64,000 nucleotides of DNA from Aliivibrio wodanis (GCA_000953695.1 LN554847.1:747801-811800), one strand, 5' to 3'; shown: positions 45,226-54,408, counted from the first letter of the stretch. Translations and numbers: made by a program. The notes: a model not told the origin generated them from the sequence alone.

Positions 45226-45508
45226 TATAACTCAAATTTTACAGACACCTACATTTAAGAAAGCAGTAAAAAAGTTACATAAAAATCAAAAGACGGATCT
45301 TGATAATGCAATTAAAGAATTAATGAAAGAGCCATTATTAGGAGAGCAAAAGAAAGGTGACTTGTCATTTTTACGTGTCCATAAATTCAAAATGGTTAAG
45401 CAATTAACACTGCTTGGTTACAGTTACGAAGATGGCACGGTCACCCTTGAGTTAATGGCATTAGGATCTCATGAAAATTTTTACCGTGATGTTAAAAATA
45501 TCTTCTGA
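45218..45508 (+). CDS. RelE/ParE-family toxin, copy 3
   Basis: Protein identical to copy 1, TTG start overlapping the antitoxin by 8 bp. Confidence 0.82.
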   Translation: MANITQILQTPTFKKAVKKLHKNQKTDLDNAIKELMKEPLLGEQKKGDLSFLRVHKFKMVKQLTLLGYSYEDGTVTLELMALGSHENFYRDVKNIF

Positions 45509-45512
45509 GCCA

Positions 45513-45633
45513 TAACGCCTGCATAACACGTTTGCTACTATACAGACTTAGCTGAATTTTAACGCCTTAATCACTGAAACTAAAGGCAAACTGACAACGC
45601 CGAGTGTAGCAAATCGTGTTGATGCATTTGTTA
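45513..45633 (-). repeat. attC site 31
   Basis: Arm pair GCTAC/GTAGC, ends GCCTGCAT and GATGCATTTGTTA. Belongs to catB-like copy 1; identical to site 35. Confidence 0.93.
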
Positions 45634-46263
45634 TAAGCGACTCAAATTTTGCCAGTAACCATAAAGACCACTGATATCTGACGAACACATTAAACTCATC
45701 GCACCTTTGATTTGGTCATCGCTCCATTGCCACCATTTCATTTCTAACAACTGAGCAATTTCACTTTCAGTAAAACGATAACGAATATGTTTAGCCGGAT
45801 TAGAGCCCACAATAGAATAAGGCGCTACATTTTTAGTTACGACAGCTCGACTTGCAATTATTGCCCCGTCACCAACGGTTACACCACTCATAATCATGGC
45901 TTCAGTGCCAATCCAAACGTCATTACCAATAATCGTATCACCTGAACGTTCAAACCCATCTTTGGCATCTGAGAAATTTTCATCGTCTTGGTAGAAAAAT
46001 GGAAATGTGCTAACCCAATTATTTTGATGCCCTTGATTTCCAGCCATCATGAAAACAGCACCCGAACCAATTGAGCAATAACTACCAATAATTAATTTAT
46101 CAATATCCGTTCTATCAGCCAATAAATAACGAGCACAATCATCAAAGCTATGATTATGATAATAGCCAGAATAGTAACTATGCTCACCCACAATGATATT
46201 AGGATTAGTCACTTGTTCTTTGAGTGATTTACCCACAAAAGGGCTTTCAAAATAATTGTTCAA
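45631..46263 (-). CDS. catB: CatB-type xenobiotic acetyltransferase, copy 1
   Basis: A 210-aa left-handed beta-helix acetyltransferase. The N-terminal [38 protein letters not shown] (catalytic His), and hexapeptide repeats [20 protein letters not shown] match type-B chloramphenicol acetyltransferases, known in vibrio integrons. The start is TTG 46263, with GAGGA upstream; a longer frame would start in the attC. Whether it confers resistance cannot be told here. Confidence 0.88.
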   Translation of the reverse strand: MNNYFESPFVGKSLKEQVTNPNIIVGEHSYYSGYYHNHSFDDCARYLLADRTDIDKLIIGSYCSIGSGAVFMMAGNQGHQNNWVSTFPFFYQDDENFSDAKDGFERSGDTIIGNDVWIGTEAMIMSGVTVGDGAIIASRAVVTKNVAPYSIVGSNPAKHIRYRFTESEIAQLLEMKWWQWSDDQIKGAMSLMCSSDISGLYGYWQNLSRL

Positions 46264-46285
46264 CCTAAATCCTCTTTTAAACTTA

Positions 46286-46406
46286 TAACGCCTGCATAAC
46301 ACGTTTGCTACGATACAGACTTAGTTGAATTTTACTGCCTTAATCACTGAAACTAAAGGCAAACCGACAACGCCGAGTGTAGCAAATCGTGTTGATGCAT
46401 TTGTTA
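46286..46406 (-). repeat. attC site 32
   Basis: Arm pair GCTAC/GTAGC, ends GCCTGCAT and GATGCATTTGTTA. Belongs to non-coding cassette copy 5. Confidence 0.93.
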
Positions 46407-46868
46407 CACGATCTTTGTCAGCGCTTCTATTAACTTGGTAAAGAATTGATTTACCAAGATTTACTGTAAACTGAGTTTAATTAGACTGGCTCAATTAAGC
46501 GAGCAAAATATCCAATCAACGGCAATAATTGTGAAACGAAACAATCCCTTTTTCTTGCACCATTTGTACGATTTGGTTTCAGCAAGTTTGGAGCTGATAA
46601 ACCAAATATCCTCGCCACAATTGGGATTGAAAATGCTGCGAGCAGAACACTGATACAAGATAAAATGAGGCATAGCCAAAGAACAATTGAAGCGTAAATT
46701 AGCCGCTGAAACGCCTGAATTTAGGACAATAATAGTTCAATGCCGAACCTGATGAAATGAAAACCAAAAGGCAACAAAGAAAAAGGAAATCCACCCTACT
46801 TTCACGCCTAAAAAACTAACGGCTCAATCGCTGAACTGAGCCAAAAAACTGCGATCTTAGAGTTCGTG
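46407..46868. other. ORF-less cassette payload, copy 5
   Basis: Fifth copy of the repeated payload, complete. The CTTGGTAAA/TTTACCAAG hairpin is perfect and the GGCTCA/TGAGCC hairpin near the end is kept. Confidence 0.6.
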
Positions 46869-46987
46869 TAACGCCTGCATAACACGTTTACTACTATGCA
46901 ATGATACTCAAAATTGACGCCTTAAAACGAGAAACACCCGACAACCTAAGATGCCGAGTGTAGTAAATCGTGTTGATGCATTTGTTA
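46869..46987 (-). repeat. attC site 33
   Basis: Arm pair ACTAC/GTAGT, ends GCCTGCAT and GATGCATTTGTTA. Belongs to the YkvA-like cassette. Confidence 0.93.
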
Positions 46988-47003
46988 TGTGAAAACTCGT
47001 GAA

Positions 47004-47345
47004 CTAATCGAACCACTGTTTTAAGGTTTCTCGAGCTTGCTGTACATGTTTATCTTTAATATGTGCAGCGATCGCTGCTGTGGCTGCGACTAAAACTCCT
47101 AAATCATCCGTATAACCAATAACAGGAGCTACATCAGGAATTGCATCAATCGGTGAGATAAAATAACCTAAAGCACCATAAACAACAGTTTTCGCCCATA
47201 CCGGAGTCTCCGCATCACTTGCTGTATAATAAAGCTTAAGAGCAGGCTCTAACACTGTCTCTCCTGCTACTTTTGCGTACCCTTTAACCTTATCCCAAAA
47301 ACTATTATCACTAAATTGTGATGTGTACTCATTATTACTTTCCAT
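47004..47345 (-). CDS. YkvA-family (DUF1232) protein
   Basis: A 113-aa protein with the DUF1232 core VYGALGYFISPIDAIPDVAP followed by GYTDDLGVLVAATAAIAAHI. The family is membrane-associated and of unknown function. An acidic N-terminus precedes it. It is a complete single-gene cassette. Confidence 0.87.
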   Translation of the reverse strand: MESNNEYTSQFSDNSFWDKVKGYAKVAGETVLEPALKLYYTASDAETPVWAKTVVYGALGYFISPIDAIPDVAPVIGYTDDLGVLVAATAAIAAHIKDKHVQQARETLKQWFD

Positions 47346-47438
47346 GTTTTTAACTACTTTTATAATAAAAATATATATTAACCAATAGACTATTTTAAGT
47401 CATTAATAAATTTATGGATAATGACTTTATAGATCACA

Positions 47439-47559
47439 TAACGCCGCAATAACACGTTTACTACGACACAGACCTAGCTGAATTTTACTGCCTTAATCAC
47501 TGAAACTAAAGACAAACTGACAATGCCGAGTGTAGTAAATCGTGTTGATTGCTTTGTTA
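47439..47559 (-). repeat. attC site 34
   Basis: Arm pair ACTAC/GTAGT, type II ends GCCGCAAT and GATTGCTTTGTTA. Belongs to the 266-aa DUF2971 cassette. Confidence 0.93.
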
Positions 47560-47561
47560 TG

Positions 47562-48362
47562 TCAACGATAAGTAATATCTGACACACTGACAAAGTCTTC
47601 AGGAAAAGGGCGTTCCTTACCTAACTTACGTAAAATACTAAAAATTGATTTCATTTCTCCATATTCGTTTTGGGTTGGCCCGATAGTAATTGATTGAACA
47701 TTATCAAGTTCAAAACTTAACTTAACATATGGTGTAATACCGTAAGCACCAGATCGATAATTATAATCAATAAAATCATTATCCATTAAAGCAAGTAGAC
47801 GTCTTTCACTCTCATTTTCAAAACCATAGTTTTTCATAGTTAAGGCAGGTTTAACTATTAATTGAATTGCTCTTGGAATATTAACACGCATACCTCTCTC
47901 GCTAGCAGTGAGTGCATCTTCATCAGCAATCCACTGCTTACAAATGTTTTCTGCTAACTTTTTGGTTTCCTCCTCCCCATAGACACAGTCATAAAATCCA
48001 ATATCAGCATTAGGATATTGCTCTTTCATTGCTGTTAGTAGAAGACCTTCATCAAACTCAATAGAATACTTTTGTCCAGAAGAGCCGTAACCTCTCCACA
48101 TGTCGAGAATATTACCTGACTTACAAAAAGAAGTAATAAGAAACGTACCAATCTGATAGATATTAGAAAGCAACATATCTAAAAATTTCACAGTATATTT
48201 GGACTTATCATCCTCATTTTTAGCAAACTCTTCTCGAATTACTTTTAACCCATGTTTAATTTCATGAGTATCATTCATATAGTTGACATCATTAACCCAC
48301 AACGTCTTATTCTCAAGTATTCCAATCAATCCATTCGCATCTGTGTAATGATATAACGCCAT
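47562..48362 (-). CDS. DUF2971-family protein
   Basis: A 266-aa protein. The N-terminal LYHYTDANGLIGILENKTLW followed by NDVNYMNDTHEIKHG is characteristic of DUF2971, and a later MWRGYGSSGQKYSIEFD matches the family core. The function is unknown; members recur in defence-rich and mobile regions. TAGGAAATTT precedes the ATG. Confidence 0.83.
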   Translation of the reverse strand: MALYHYTDANGLIGILENKTLWVNDVNYMNDTHEIKHGLKVIREEFAKNEDDKSKYTVKFLDMLLSNIYQIGTFLITSFCKSGNILDMWRGYGSSGQKYSIEFDEGLLLTAMKEQYPNADIGFYDCVYGEEETKKLAENICKQWIADEDALTASERGMRVNIPRAIQLIVKPALTMKNYGFENESERRLLALMDNDFIDYNYRSGAYGITPYVKLSFELDNVQSITIGPTQNEYGEMKSIFSILRKLGKERPFPEDFVSVSDITYR

Positions 48363-48393
48363 AAATTTCCTACCTTAGTTTAACTAGTTGACA

Positions 48394-48514
48394 TAACGCC
48401 TGCATAACACGTTTGCTACTATACAGACTTAGCTGAATTTTAACGCCTTAATCACTGAAACTAAAGGCAAACTGACAACGCCGAGTGTAGCAAATCGTGT
48501 TGATGCATTTGTTA
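48394..48514 (-). repeat. attC site 35
   Basis: Arm pair GCTAC/GTAGC, ends GCCTGCAT and GATGCATTTGTTA. Belongs to catB-like copy 2. Confidence 0.93.
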
Positions 48515-49144
48515 TAAGCGACTCAAATTTTGCCAGTAACCATAAAGACCACTGATATCTGACGAACACATTAAACTCATCGCACCTTTGATTTGGTCAT
48601 CGCTCCATTGCCACCATTTCATTTCTAACAACTGAGCAATTTCACTTTCAGTAAAACGATAACGAATATGTTTAGCCGGATTAGAGCCCACAATAGAATA
48701 AGGCGCTACATTTTTAGTTACGACAGCTCGACTTGCAATTATTGCCCCGTCACCAACGGTTACACCACTCATAATCATGGCTTCAGTGCCAATCCAAACG
48801 TCATTACCAATAATCGTATCACCTGAACGTTCAAACCCATCTTTGGCATCTGAGAAATTTTCATCGTCTTGGTAGAAAAATGGAAATGTGCTAACCCAAT
48901 TATTTTGATGCCCTTGATTTCCAGCCATCATGAAAACAGCACCCGAACCAATTGAGCAATAACTACCAATAATTAATTTATCAATATCCGTTCTATCAGC
49001 CAATAAATAACGAGCACAATCATCAAAGCTATGATTATGATAATAGCCAGAATAGTAACTATGCTCACCCACAATGATATTAGGATTAGTCACTTGTTCT
49101 TTGAGTGATTTACCCACAAAAGGGCTTTCAAAATAATTGTTCAA
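48512..49144 (-). CDS. catB: CatB-type xenobiotic acetyltransferase, copy 2
   Basis: Identical in sequence to copy 1 (45631), with the same attC and TTG start. A recent cassette duplication; the two lie ~2.9 kb apart. Confidence 0.88.
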   Translation of the reverse strand: MNNYFESPFVGKSLKEQVTNPNIIVGEHSYYSGYYHNHSFDDCARYLLADRTDIDKLIIGSYCSIGSGAVFMMAGNQGHQNNWVSTFPFFYQDDENFSDAKDGFERSGDTIIGNDVWIGTEAMIMSGVTVGDGAIIASRAVVTKNVAPYSIVGSNPAKHIRYRFTESEIAQLLEMKWWQWSDDQIKGAMSLMCSSDISGLYGYWQNLSRL

Positions 49145-49166
49145 CCTAAATCCTCTTTTAAACTTA

Positions 49167-49285
49167 TAACGCCTGCATAACACGTTTGCTACCATGCAGA
49201 TTAAGCTTAAATTTACCACTTAATGCGGTAAACCCAAAGAAATCTAGAATGCCGAATGTAGCAAATCGTGTTGATGCATTTGTTA
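49167..49285 (-). repeat. attC site 36
   Basis: Arm pair GCTAC/GTAGC, ends GCCTGCAT and GATGCATTTGTTA. Supplies the stop of the 147-aa GNAT. Confidence 0.93.
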
Positions 49286-49726
49286 TAAGCACACTCTCAC
49301 ACGGTTCATATGAACAAATTGAGCATCTTCTGATGTTACTTGGAAACCAAATTTACGATATAAACCGCCTACTCGATTGCCTTGCAAATAACACAATTTC
49401 ACTGGTTTATTTTCGTTATCAGCAAACCCTAAACATTGGCTTAAAACCTGACTTCCTATTCCTTTCCCGTGAAAACTTGGTAATAAAAAGAAACGACAAA
49501 AATAGAAATGGTCGCCTTTGTTTTGAAGTAAATAGCTACCTACGGCTTCACCTGACTTTTCAATGATGGTTGGTTTTTCCTCATCCCATTCATCTTGATG
49601 CATTTCACGTTGGATTTTATCGTCCCAACCAAACACAGCCTTAATTGGCTCAAATTCAGCCGCCTTTTTAAGTTCAAATAAGAACTCAAAATCACTATCT
49701 TTCGCTGAACGCGTGGAAAATTTCAA
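49283..49726 (-). CDS. GNAT acetyltransferase (147 aa)
   Basis: A GNAT protein with FFLLPSFHGKGIGSQVLSQC (acetyl-CoA loop HGKGIG) and GGLYRKFGFQVTSEDAQFVH at the C-terminus. Substrate unknown. The start is TTG with AGAGG upstream. It has no close paralogue in the window. Confidence 0.87.
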   Translation of the reverse strand: MKFSTRSAKDSDFEFLFELKKAAEFEPIKAVFGWDDKIQREMHQDEWDEEKPTIIEKSGEAVGSYLLQNKGDHFYFCRFFLLPSFHGKGIGSQVLSQCLGFADNENKPVKLCYLQGNRVGGLYRKFGFQVTSEDAQFVHMNRVRVCL

Positions 49727-49769
49727 ACCTTTACCTCTGGCTCAAATAACCTTAATAAATCGGTGCTTA

Positions 49770-49890
49770 TAACGCCTGCATAACACGTTTACTACTATAC
49801 AGATCAAGCTGAATTTTACCGCTATAAACACCGAAACTAAAGACAAACCTACAATGCCGAATGTAGTAAATCGTGTTGATGCGATTGTTA
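49770..49890 (-). repeat. attC site 37
   Basis: Arm pair ACTAC/GTAGT, ends GCCTGCAT and GATGCGATTGTTA; identical to site 30. Belongs to toxin-antitoxin copy 4. Confidence 0.93.
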
Positions 49891-49899
49891 TGGCGCAAC

Positions 49900-49928
49900 T
49901 TGCGACAACCGTAGCAATATACTACAAT
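49900..49928 (+). promoter_or_regulatory. Promoter/operator of toxin-antitoxin copy 4
   Basis: TTGCGA-17-TACAAT with the GTAGC operator variant also seen in copy 3. Confidence 0.55.
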
Positions 49929-49960
49929 AATGAAAATCAACTTTAAATAGGATACTTACA

Positions 49961-50182
49961 ATGGCTACAGCAAGCATCAGATTAGACCAAGACCTTGTGC
50001 AAAAAGCTACTATTATGGCTAAAGCATTCAGTCGCACCGCACCAAAACAAATTGAACACTGGGCTAAAATTGGTGAAATGATGGAAGATAACCCAGAACT
50101 ATCATATGAGTTTGTAAAACAAGCAATTATTGCCAAAGCTGAAAAAGAAGCAGGAAAATTGGAGAGCTATAGTTTTGGCTAA
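49961..50182 (+). CDS. ParD-like antitoxin, copy 4
   Basis: Protein identical to copy 1; nearest relative is copy 3 by shared operator and attC changes. Confidence 0.85.
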   Translation: MATASIRLDQDLVQKATIMAKAFSRTAPKQIEHWAKIGEMMEDNPELSYEFVKQAIIAKAEKEAGKLESYSFG

Positions 50183-50465
50183 TATAACTCAAATTTTACA
50201 GACACCTACATTTAAGAAAGCAGTAAAAAAGTTACATAAAAATCAAAAGACGGATCTTGATAATGCAATTAAAGAATTAATGAAAGAGCCATTATTAGGA
50301 GAGCAAAAGAAAGGTGACTTGTCATTTTTACGTGTCCATAAATTCAAAATGGTTAAGCAATTAACACTGCTTGGTTACAGTTACGAAGATGGCACGGTCA
50401 CCCTTGAGTTAATGGCATTAGGATCTCATGAAAATTTTTACCGTGATGTTAAAAATATCTTCTGA
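50175..50465 (+). CDS. RelE/ParE-family toxin, copy 4
   Basis: Protein identical to copy 1, same TTG start and overlap. Confidence 0.82.
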   Translation: MANITQILQTPTFKKAVKKLHKNQKTDLDNAIKELMKEPLLGEQKKGDLSFLRVHKFKMVKQLTLLGYSYEDGTVTLELMALGSHENFYRDVKNIF

Positions 50466-50469
50466 GCCA

Positions 50470-50588
50470 TAACGCCTGCATAACACGTTTGCTACTATGC
50501 AGATTAAGCCTAAATTTACCACTTAACTCGGTAAACCAAAAGAAACCTAGAATGCCGAATGTAGCAAATCGTGTTGATGCATTTGTTA
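50470..50588 (-). repeat. attC site 38
   Basis: Arm pair GCTAC/GTAGC, ends GCCTGCAT and GATGCATTTGTTA. Next to GNAT type-A copy 3; different from site 10 although the adjoining genes are identical. Confidence 0.93.
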
Positions 50589-50599
50589 TATCGAGAATG

Positions 50600-51064
50600 C
50601 TAACTTACTATTTTCTTTGACATATTGTAGCCAGAAATAGCAAAACCAACCTCTTGATACAGCTTTAACGCTCTTTGATTTTGATACGCAACTCGTAATT
50701 TTATTTGTTTAATATCAATCGATTTCAATTGTGATTCAAGAGCAATAATTGCTAATTTACCATAACCATTATTGCGACAATTTGGAAAAATGAAGAAGTC
50801 ATAAATAAACGTCGATTTGTCATTTTCGTTAATCGAGTGCCACAAATAACCAACCAATTCTGAACCTGATTCAATACACAATAATTCATGCTCATTAGTT
50901 TCCAGACCATTAGGAAAACTACGAAGAAGATCCTGATTAGCCAATTCGAGCGCCCTATCCATTGAGTGACCATAGTTTTCAGCTATTTCACGGCTATAAT
51001 CATCAATGAAATAATCACAATACGCAGGATATTCATTTGTGGTCATTGGTCTAAGCTGAATCAT
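50600..51064 (-). CDS. GNAT acetyltransferase type A, copy 3
   Basis: Identical to the gene at 28324, including the region upstream of the start, yet it carries another attC on its 3' side. Acetyl-CoA loop RNNGYG intact. Confidence 0.88.
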   Translation of the reverse strand: MIQLRPMTTNEYPAYCDYFIDDYSREIAENYGHSMDRALELANQDLLRSFPNGLETNEHELLCIESGSELVGYLWHSINENDKSTFIYDFFIFPNCRNNGYGKLAIIALESQLKSIDIKQIKLRVAYQNQRALKLYQEVGFAISGYNMSKKIVS

Positions 51065-51102
51065 ATTTAATCCTTTAAAACGATGTACTTAAAAAAACGA
51101 TA

Positions 51103-51218
51103 TAACGCCTGCATAACACGTTTGCTACCATGTAGATTAAGCTCAATTTACCACTTAATACGGTAAACTCAAAGAAACCTAGAATGCCGAATGTAGCAAA
51201 TCGTGTTGATGCATTTGT
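51103..51218 (-). repeat. attC site 39, interrupted by IS110
   Basis: Arm pair GCTAC/GTAGC, left end GCCTGCAT. Broken after GATGCATTTGT; the final TA is at 52402-52403. Belongs to the 386-aa hypothetical cassette. Confidence 0.9.
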
Positions 51219-51249
51219 ATGGATAATAAACACTCAATTAGGGTAAAGT

Positions 51250-51388
51250 GAGACCCAGACTTTAGCTGCAACTAAAGTTGATTTATACAGTAGTTCGGTT
51301 GATGCATGGCTCCTCTATCGAGAGACCGATAACAAACGCGAACGCTGTATAAACTCCAAGCCTACACTCGAATAGTCGACTGGGTCTC
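51250..51388 (+). ncRNA. Candidate bridge RNA, copy 2
   Basis: Identical to 19139-19277: closing stem, target loop with GTTGATGCAT (51298-51307) and TAACAAA (51330-51336), and ATAGTCG (51372-51378). The RNA is preserved although the transposase of this copy is broken. Confidence 0.68.
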
Positions 51389-51423
51389 GAACCCGTATTA
51401 TAGCAAACAAGAGTAAGCTTATT

Positions 51424-52378
51424 ATGAATAATCCTACATTTCAAAGCATCAATGTCGGTGTTGATACCGGTAAAACTCAACTAGACATTTTCATCAGACC
51501 TATAGGCCTGTTCTTCTCTGTTTCTAATGACGATAAAGGCATAAAAGAAGCCATTACAACTATTAAGAAACATAAACCAGAACGTATCGTTATTGAGGCA
51601 ACAGGTAGACTTGAAGTCCCCTTTGTTCTTGCTTGCACAAAGGCTAAGCTTCCATACGTTGTTGCTAACCCTATTCATGTAAGACGATTTGCTGGCGCTA
51701 TTGGACAAATAGCCAAAACAGATAAATTAGACGCCCAATTAATTGCATTGTACTCGGAAAGAATTGAACCCCCACTGTCAACTCTAAAGCCTGAAAACAT
51801 AAGGCTAATGAGCGATTTAGTCATTCGTAGAAATCAATTATTATCCATGCAAACTATGGAAAAGAATCGCCTTCAAATACTCCCTAAAGAACTAGCGATG
51901 ACCATTAAACCAATATTGACAACCTTCAAAAATCAAATCCAAAAATAGAAGAAAAAATCATTAAGATTATTGAATCTTGTGATGAATATAAGCATAAAAA
52001 TGAAATCCTTCAGAGCGTTCCTGGCATAGGAAAAGTTGCTGCTGCATCGCTAATAAGTAATCTCCCTGAGCTTGGAAGTATTAGTAATAAAAAAGCGTCA
52101 GCTTTGGTTGGAGTAGCCCCTATGAATCGGGACAGTGGTCGCTACAAAGGTCACCGAAAAATCAAAGGAGGCCGGAAGCAAGTGCGGACGGTTCTCTATA
52201 TGGCCATGATGTCAGCAATGCAATGTAAGCCCCGTTTTCAAGTCGACTTACAGTCGCCTCGTAGCTGAAGGAAAACCCAAAACTCGCTATTATAGCCTGT
52301 GTTAGAAAGATGGTTGTCATACTTAATTCAATGATACGAGATGGTGTCATGTGGAATGAAAACCACGCTAATAATTAG
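51424..52378 (+). pseudogene. IS110 transposase, frameshifted
   Basis: Matches the intact 318-aa gene (19313) but lacks one A near 51944, which ends the frame after 174 codons. It has one extra G near 52229 and two missing A near 52280. The C-terminal serine domain cannot be made; movement would need the intact copy in trans. Confidence 0.9.
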
Positions 52379-52400
52379 TTATTGACACCATAGTCGTTTG

Positions 52401-53561
52401 TTAGGCGATTTCTTCCTCGTAACTTGTCATCACCTGTCTTGAAACCAAGGAACCATCAGGGTGGATTTGCACTTCGCAATCATTTTTGATGTCAAAGCTA
52501 TTCTGAGTTATTTGGAATGTATTGAATAATTTTTTATCGAGCTTTATTTCTGCATATGGATTGTAATAAATATGTAGCCCATCGATATGACTTTCATGCC
52601 ATTCTGAAGCATGACAAAAATGAACATCTGAGCCAGCAACTAAATCCCCTATCAGATATCGAATTGAATATATTTCATGTGTTTTACTCAACCTCTTAAC
52701 TGACTGCCCTATTTTATTCTTTCGCTTATTTGATAGAAATTTTTTCTTACTATATTCTCGATACTTGGTAGCTCTAACCATTGCATCAATTTTACTTTGT
52801 AAAATTGCTTTACCAAACATTCCTGTAGTAGAAAAAATTACCGCGCTTATTTCCTTGTACGAATCATTTGTAAATATACCTACATCTAATTTTGTCCCAT
52901 TCTTCTTAATTACATGCTCAACATCGTCTCTAACTAGCTCCCCCCTATGATTTTGTCTTGGAGGATCAATTCCAAACAAAACACGGTTAATAGCTGTATT
53001 ATTCTGTGTAAATGACAAATGATTATCAAATGGAGCGACAGCAATAACAAAAGGATTATCTTTGACATGCTCTAAAGAAGAGTATGGATGTGCTTTTTTA
53101 TCTTCACCAATAAACAGATTTCGTTTTTCTCTAATAGCCCCAAGTAACTTTATTGTGGACTCATCAAGGAATTCTTTATTATCTTGAGACGTTGACTCAC
53201 TTATAGATTTACTATCGTAATATGATTTATCTTTATTTCGTGAATTATTAGTTGTTACCGCTTCAACATTTACTACTTTGCCACATTTAGATGTTAAACA
53301 GAAATCAGGAGACTCTTTAGAGTAATCAATATCGAATCCGATATACTTAAATGCAGCATTTAAGTACAACTCCCATAATGATGAATTAAAACTTAATTGA
53401 AATTCATCAATAAACTTTATAAGTTCTCCTTTTCTACCATCCATACCATCAGCCCAGTTAAGAATCACATCTTTAACTGGTTCGTAATTTTCATCAGTAA
53501 CTAATCTGATAAAATACGGATGTAACCTATCTGCATTGAACCTAGGATCATATAAATTCAC
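52401..53561 (-). CDS. Hypothetical cassette protein, possible PD-(D/E)XK-like core
   Basis: A 386-aa protein I do not recognise. Residues ~80-105 (SPDFCLTSKCGKVVNVEAVT) have D-then-E-x-x spacing reminiscent of restriction-endonuclease-like folds, but the usual Lys is absent, so this is weak. The middle part is rich in Lys/Ser. GTG start with AGAGG upstream. Its attC is the one interrupted by IS110 copy 2. Confidence 0.6.
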   Translation of the reverse strand: MNLYDPRFNADRLHPYFIRLVTDENYEPVKDVILNWADGMDGRKGELIKFIDEFQLSFNSSLWELYLNAAFKYIGFDIDYSKESPDFCLTSKCGKVVNVEAVTTNNSRNKDKSYYDSKSISESTSQDNKEFLDESTIKLLGAIREKRNLFIGEDKKAHPYSSLEHVKDNPFVIAVAPFDNHLSFTQNNTAINRVLFGIDPPRQNHRGELVRDDVEHVIKKNGTKLDVGIFTNDSYKEISAVIFSTTGMFGKAILQSKIDAMVRATKYREYSKKKFLSNKRKNKIGQSVKRLSKTHEIYSIRYLIGDLVAGSDVHFCHASEWHESHIDGLHIYYNPYAEIKLDKKLFNTFQITQNSFDIKNDCEVQIHPDGSLVSRQVMTSYEEEIA

Positions 53562-53598
53562 TAATCATACCTCTAGTTATATACTACTTAAAATCGCC

Positions 53599-53717
53599 TA
53601 ACGCCTGCATAACACGTTTACTACTATGTAATTATACTTAAAATTGACGCCTTAAAACGAGAAACACCCGACAACCTGAGATGCCGAGTGTAGTAAATCG
53701 TGTTGATGCGATTGTTA
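53599..53717 (-). repeat. attC site 40
   Basis: Arm pair ACTAC/GTAGT, ends GCCTGCAT and GATGCGATTGTTA. Belongs to the XRE-antitoxin/RelE-toxin cassette. Confidence 0.93.
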
Positions 53718-53727
53718 ACTGTACTTC

Positions 53728-54003
53728 TTACACCAAGCGAATTTCTAATTTTTTACCTAATGCTGAAGCAAAACGTTCAAGAGTTGATAATTTGACATCA
53801 TCTGAATGGTTTTCAATTCGTGATATAGCACTTTTTTGTGTCTGGAGCTTTGATGCTAAATCGACCTGAGTTAATCCTGCATCTTTACGCGCTTCTTTCA
53901 ACAAAGCGCCAAATTTAAACGATTGGTAACCTTCTTCATATCCGTCAGAAAAATCGATGTCGTTTGCTTTACGGTTAGCTAAATATTTTTTAAAGTCACT
54001 CAT
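53728..54003 (-). CDS. XRE-family antitoxin (HigA-like)
   Basis: A 91-aa protein with a Cro/C1 helix-turn-helix: LLKEARKDAGLTQVDLASKL, QKSAISRIENHSDD, and a short C-terminal strand. One base separates it from the toxin gene ahead. Toxin-first order is that of higBA. It should repress its own operon. Confidence 0.87.
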   Translation of the reverse strand: MSDFKKYLANRKANDIDFSDGYEEGYQSFKFGALLKEARKDAGLTQVDLASKLQTQKSAISRIENHSDDVKLSTLERFASALGKKLEIRLV

Positions 54004-54004
54004 A

Positions 54005-54349
54005 TTATTTCCTCGCTAAATAGTCTTTTCGACGATTTTCTGCAATTTTGATTTCTTTTGGTGGCGTTTTTTGTGTTTTCTTTTGAAAACCATGATTGAG
54101 AACAACTAAGTTATCACCATCAAAAAAGCCTAATAAACGAAATATATTCCCACCAACTTGTACTCTCACTTCCCAGATATTGTCAGTATTAACCAGTTTT
54201 TTAAGGTAAGTCGTTGGGATCTTGTCCAATTCTTCAATTAACTGAAGCACCCAAGCTACTTTCTGCGCTTGCTTACCCGAAAGTGAATCTAAAAATTCAG
54301 CTATCGGACATTTACCGTCTTCGGTAGTATAAAAATCAATATTTCTCAT
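54005..54349 (-). CDS. RelE/HigB-type toxin (Gp49-like)
   Basis: A 114-aa toxin of the phage-derived Gp49-like/HigB group: YTTEDGKCPIAEFLDSL, NIWEVRVQVGGNIFRLLGFF, VVLNHGFQKKTQKTPPKEI. Complete, in contrast to the IS30-truncated copy at 44504. Confidence 0.88.
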   Translation of the reverse strand: MRNIDFYTTEDGKCPIAEFLDSLSGKQAQKVAWVLQLIEELDKIPTTYLKKLVNTDNIWEVRVQVGGNIFRLLGFFDGDNLVVLNHGFQKKTQKTPPKEIKIAENRRKDYLARK

Positions 54350-54408
54350 ACATAAAGGTTAACATCAATGTGAACTTTTGCAAGCTGGAATTTTTCGCTT
54401 TGTACAGT

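Larger units (their letters stand above)
51219..52401 (+). mobile_element. IS110-family element, copy 2, inserted in an attC
   Basis: 1,183 bp, same position and orientation within attC as copy 1 although the two attC sites belong to different families. Leader sequence identical; the transposase gene has three indels (net -2 bp). Confidence 0.9.

Noticed and set aside
52401-53561. Calling the 386-aa protein a restriction endonuclease
   Set aside because: Only a D...E spacing is visible and the usual lysine is missing; the evidence is too weak.
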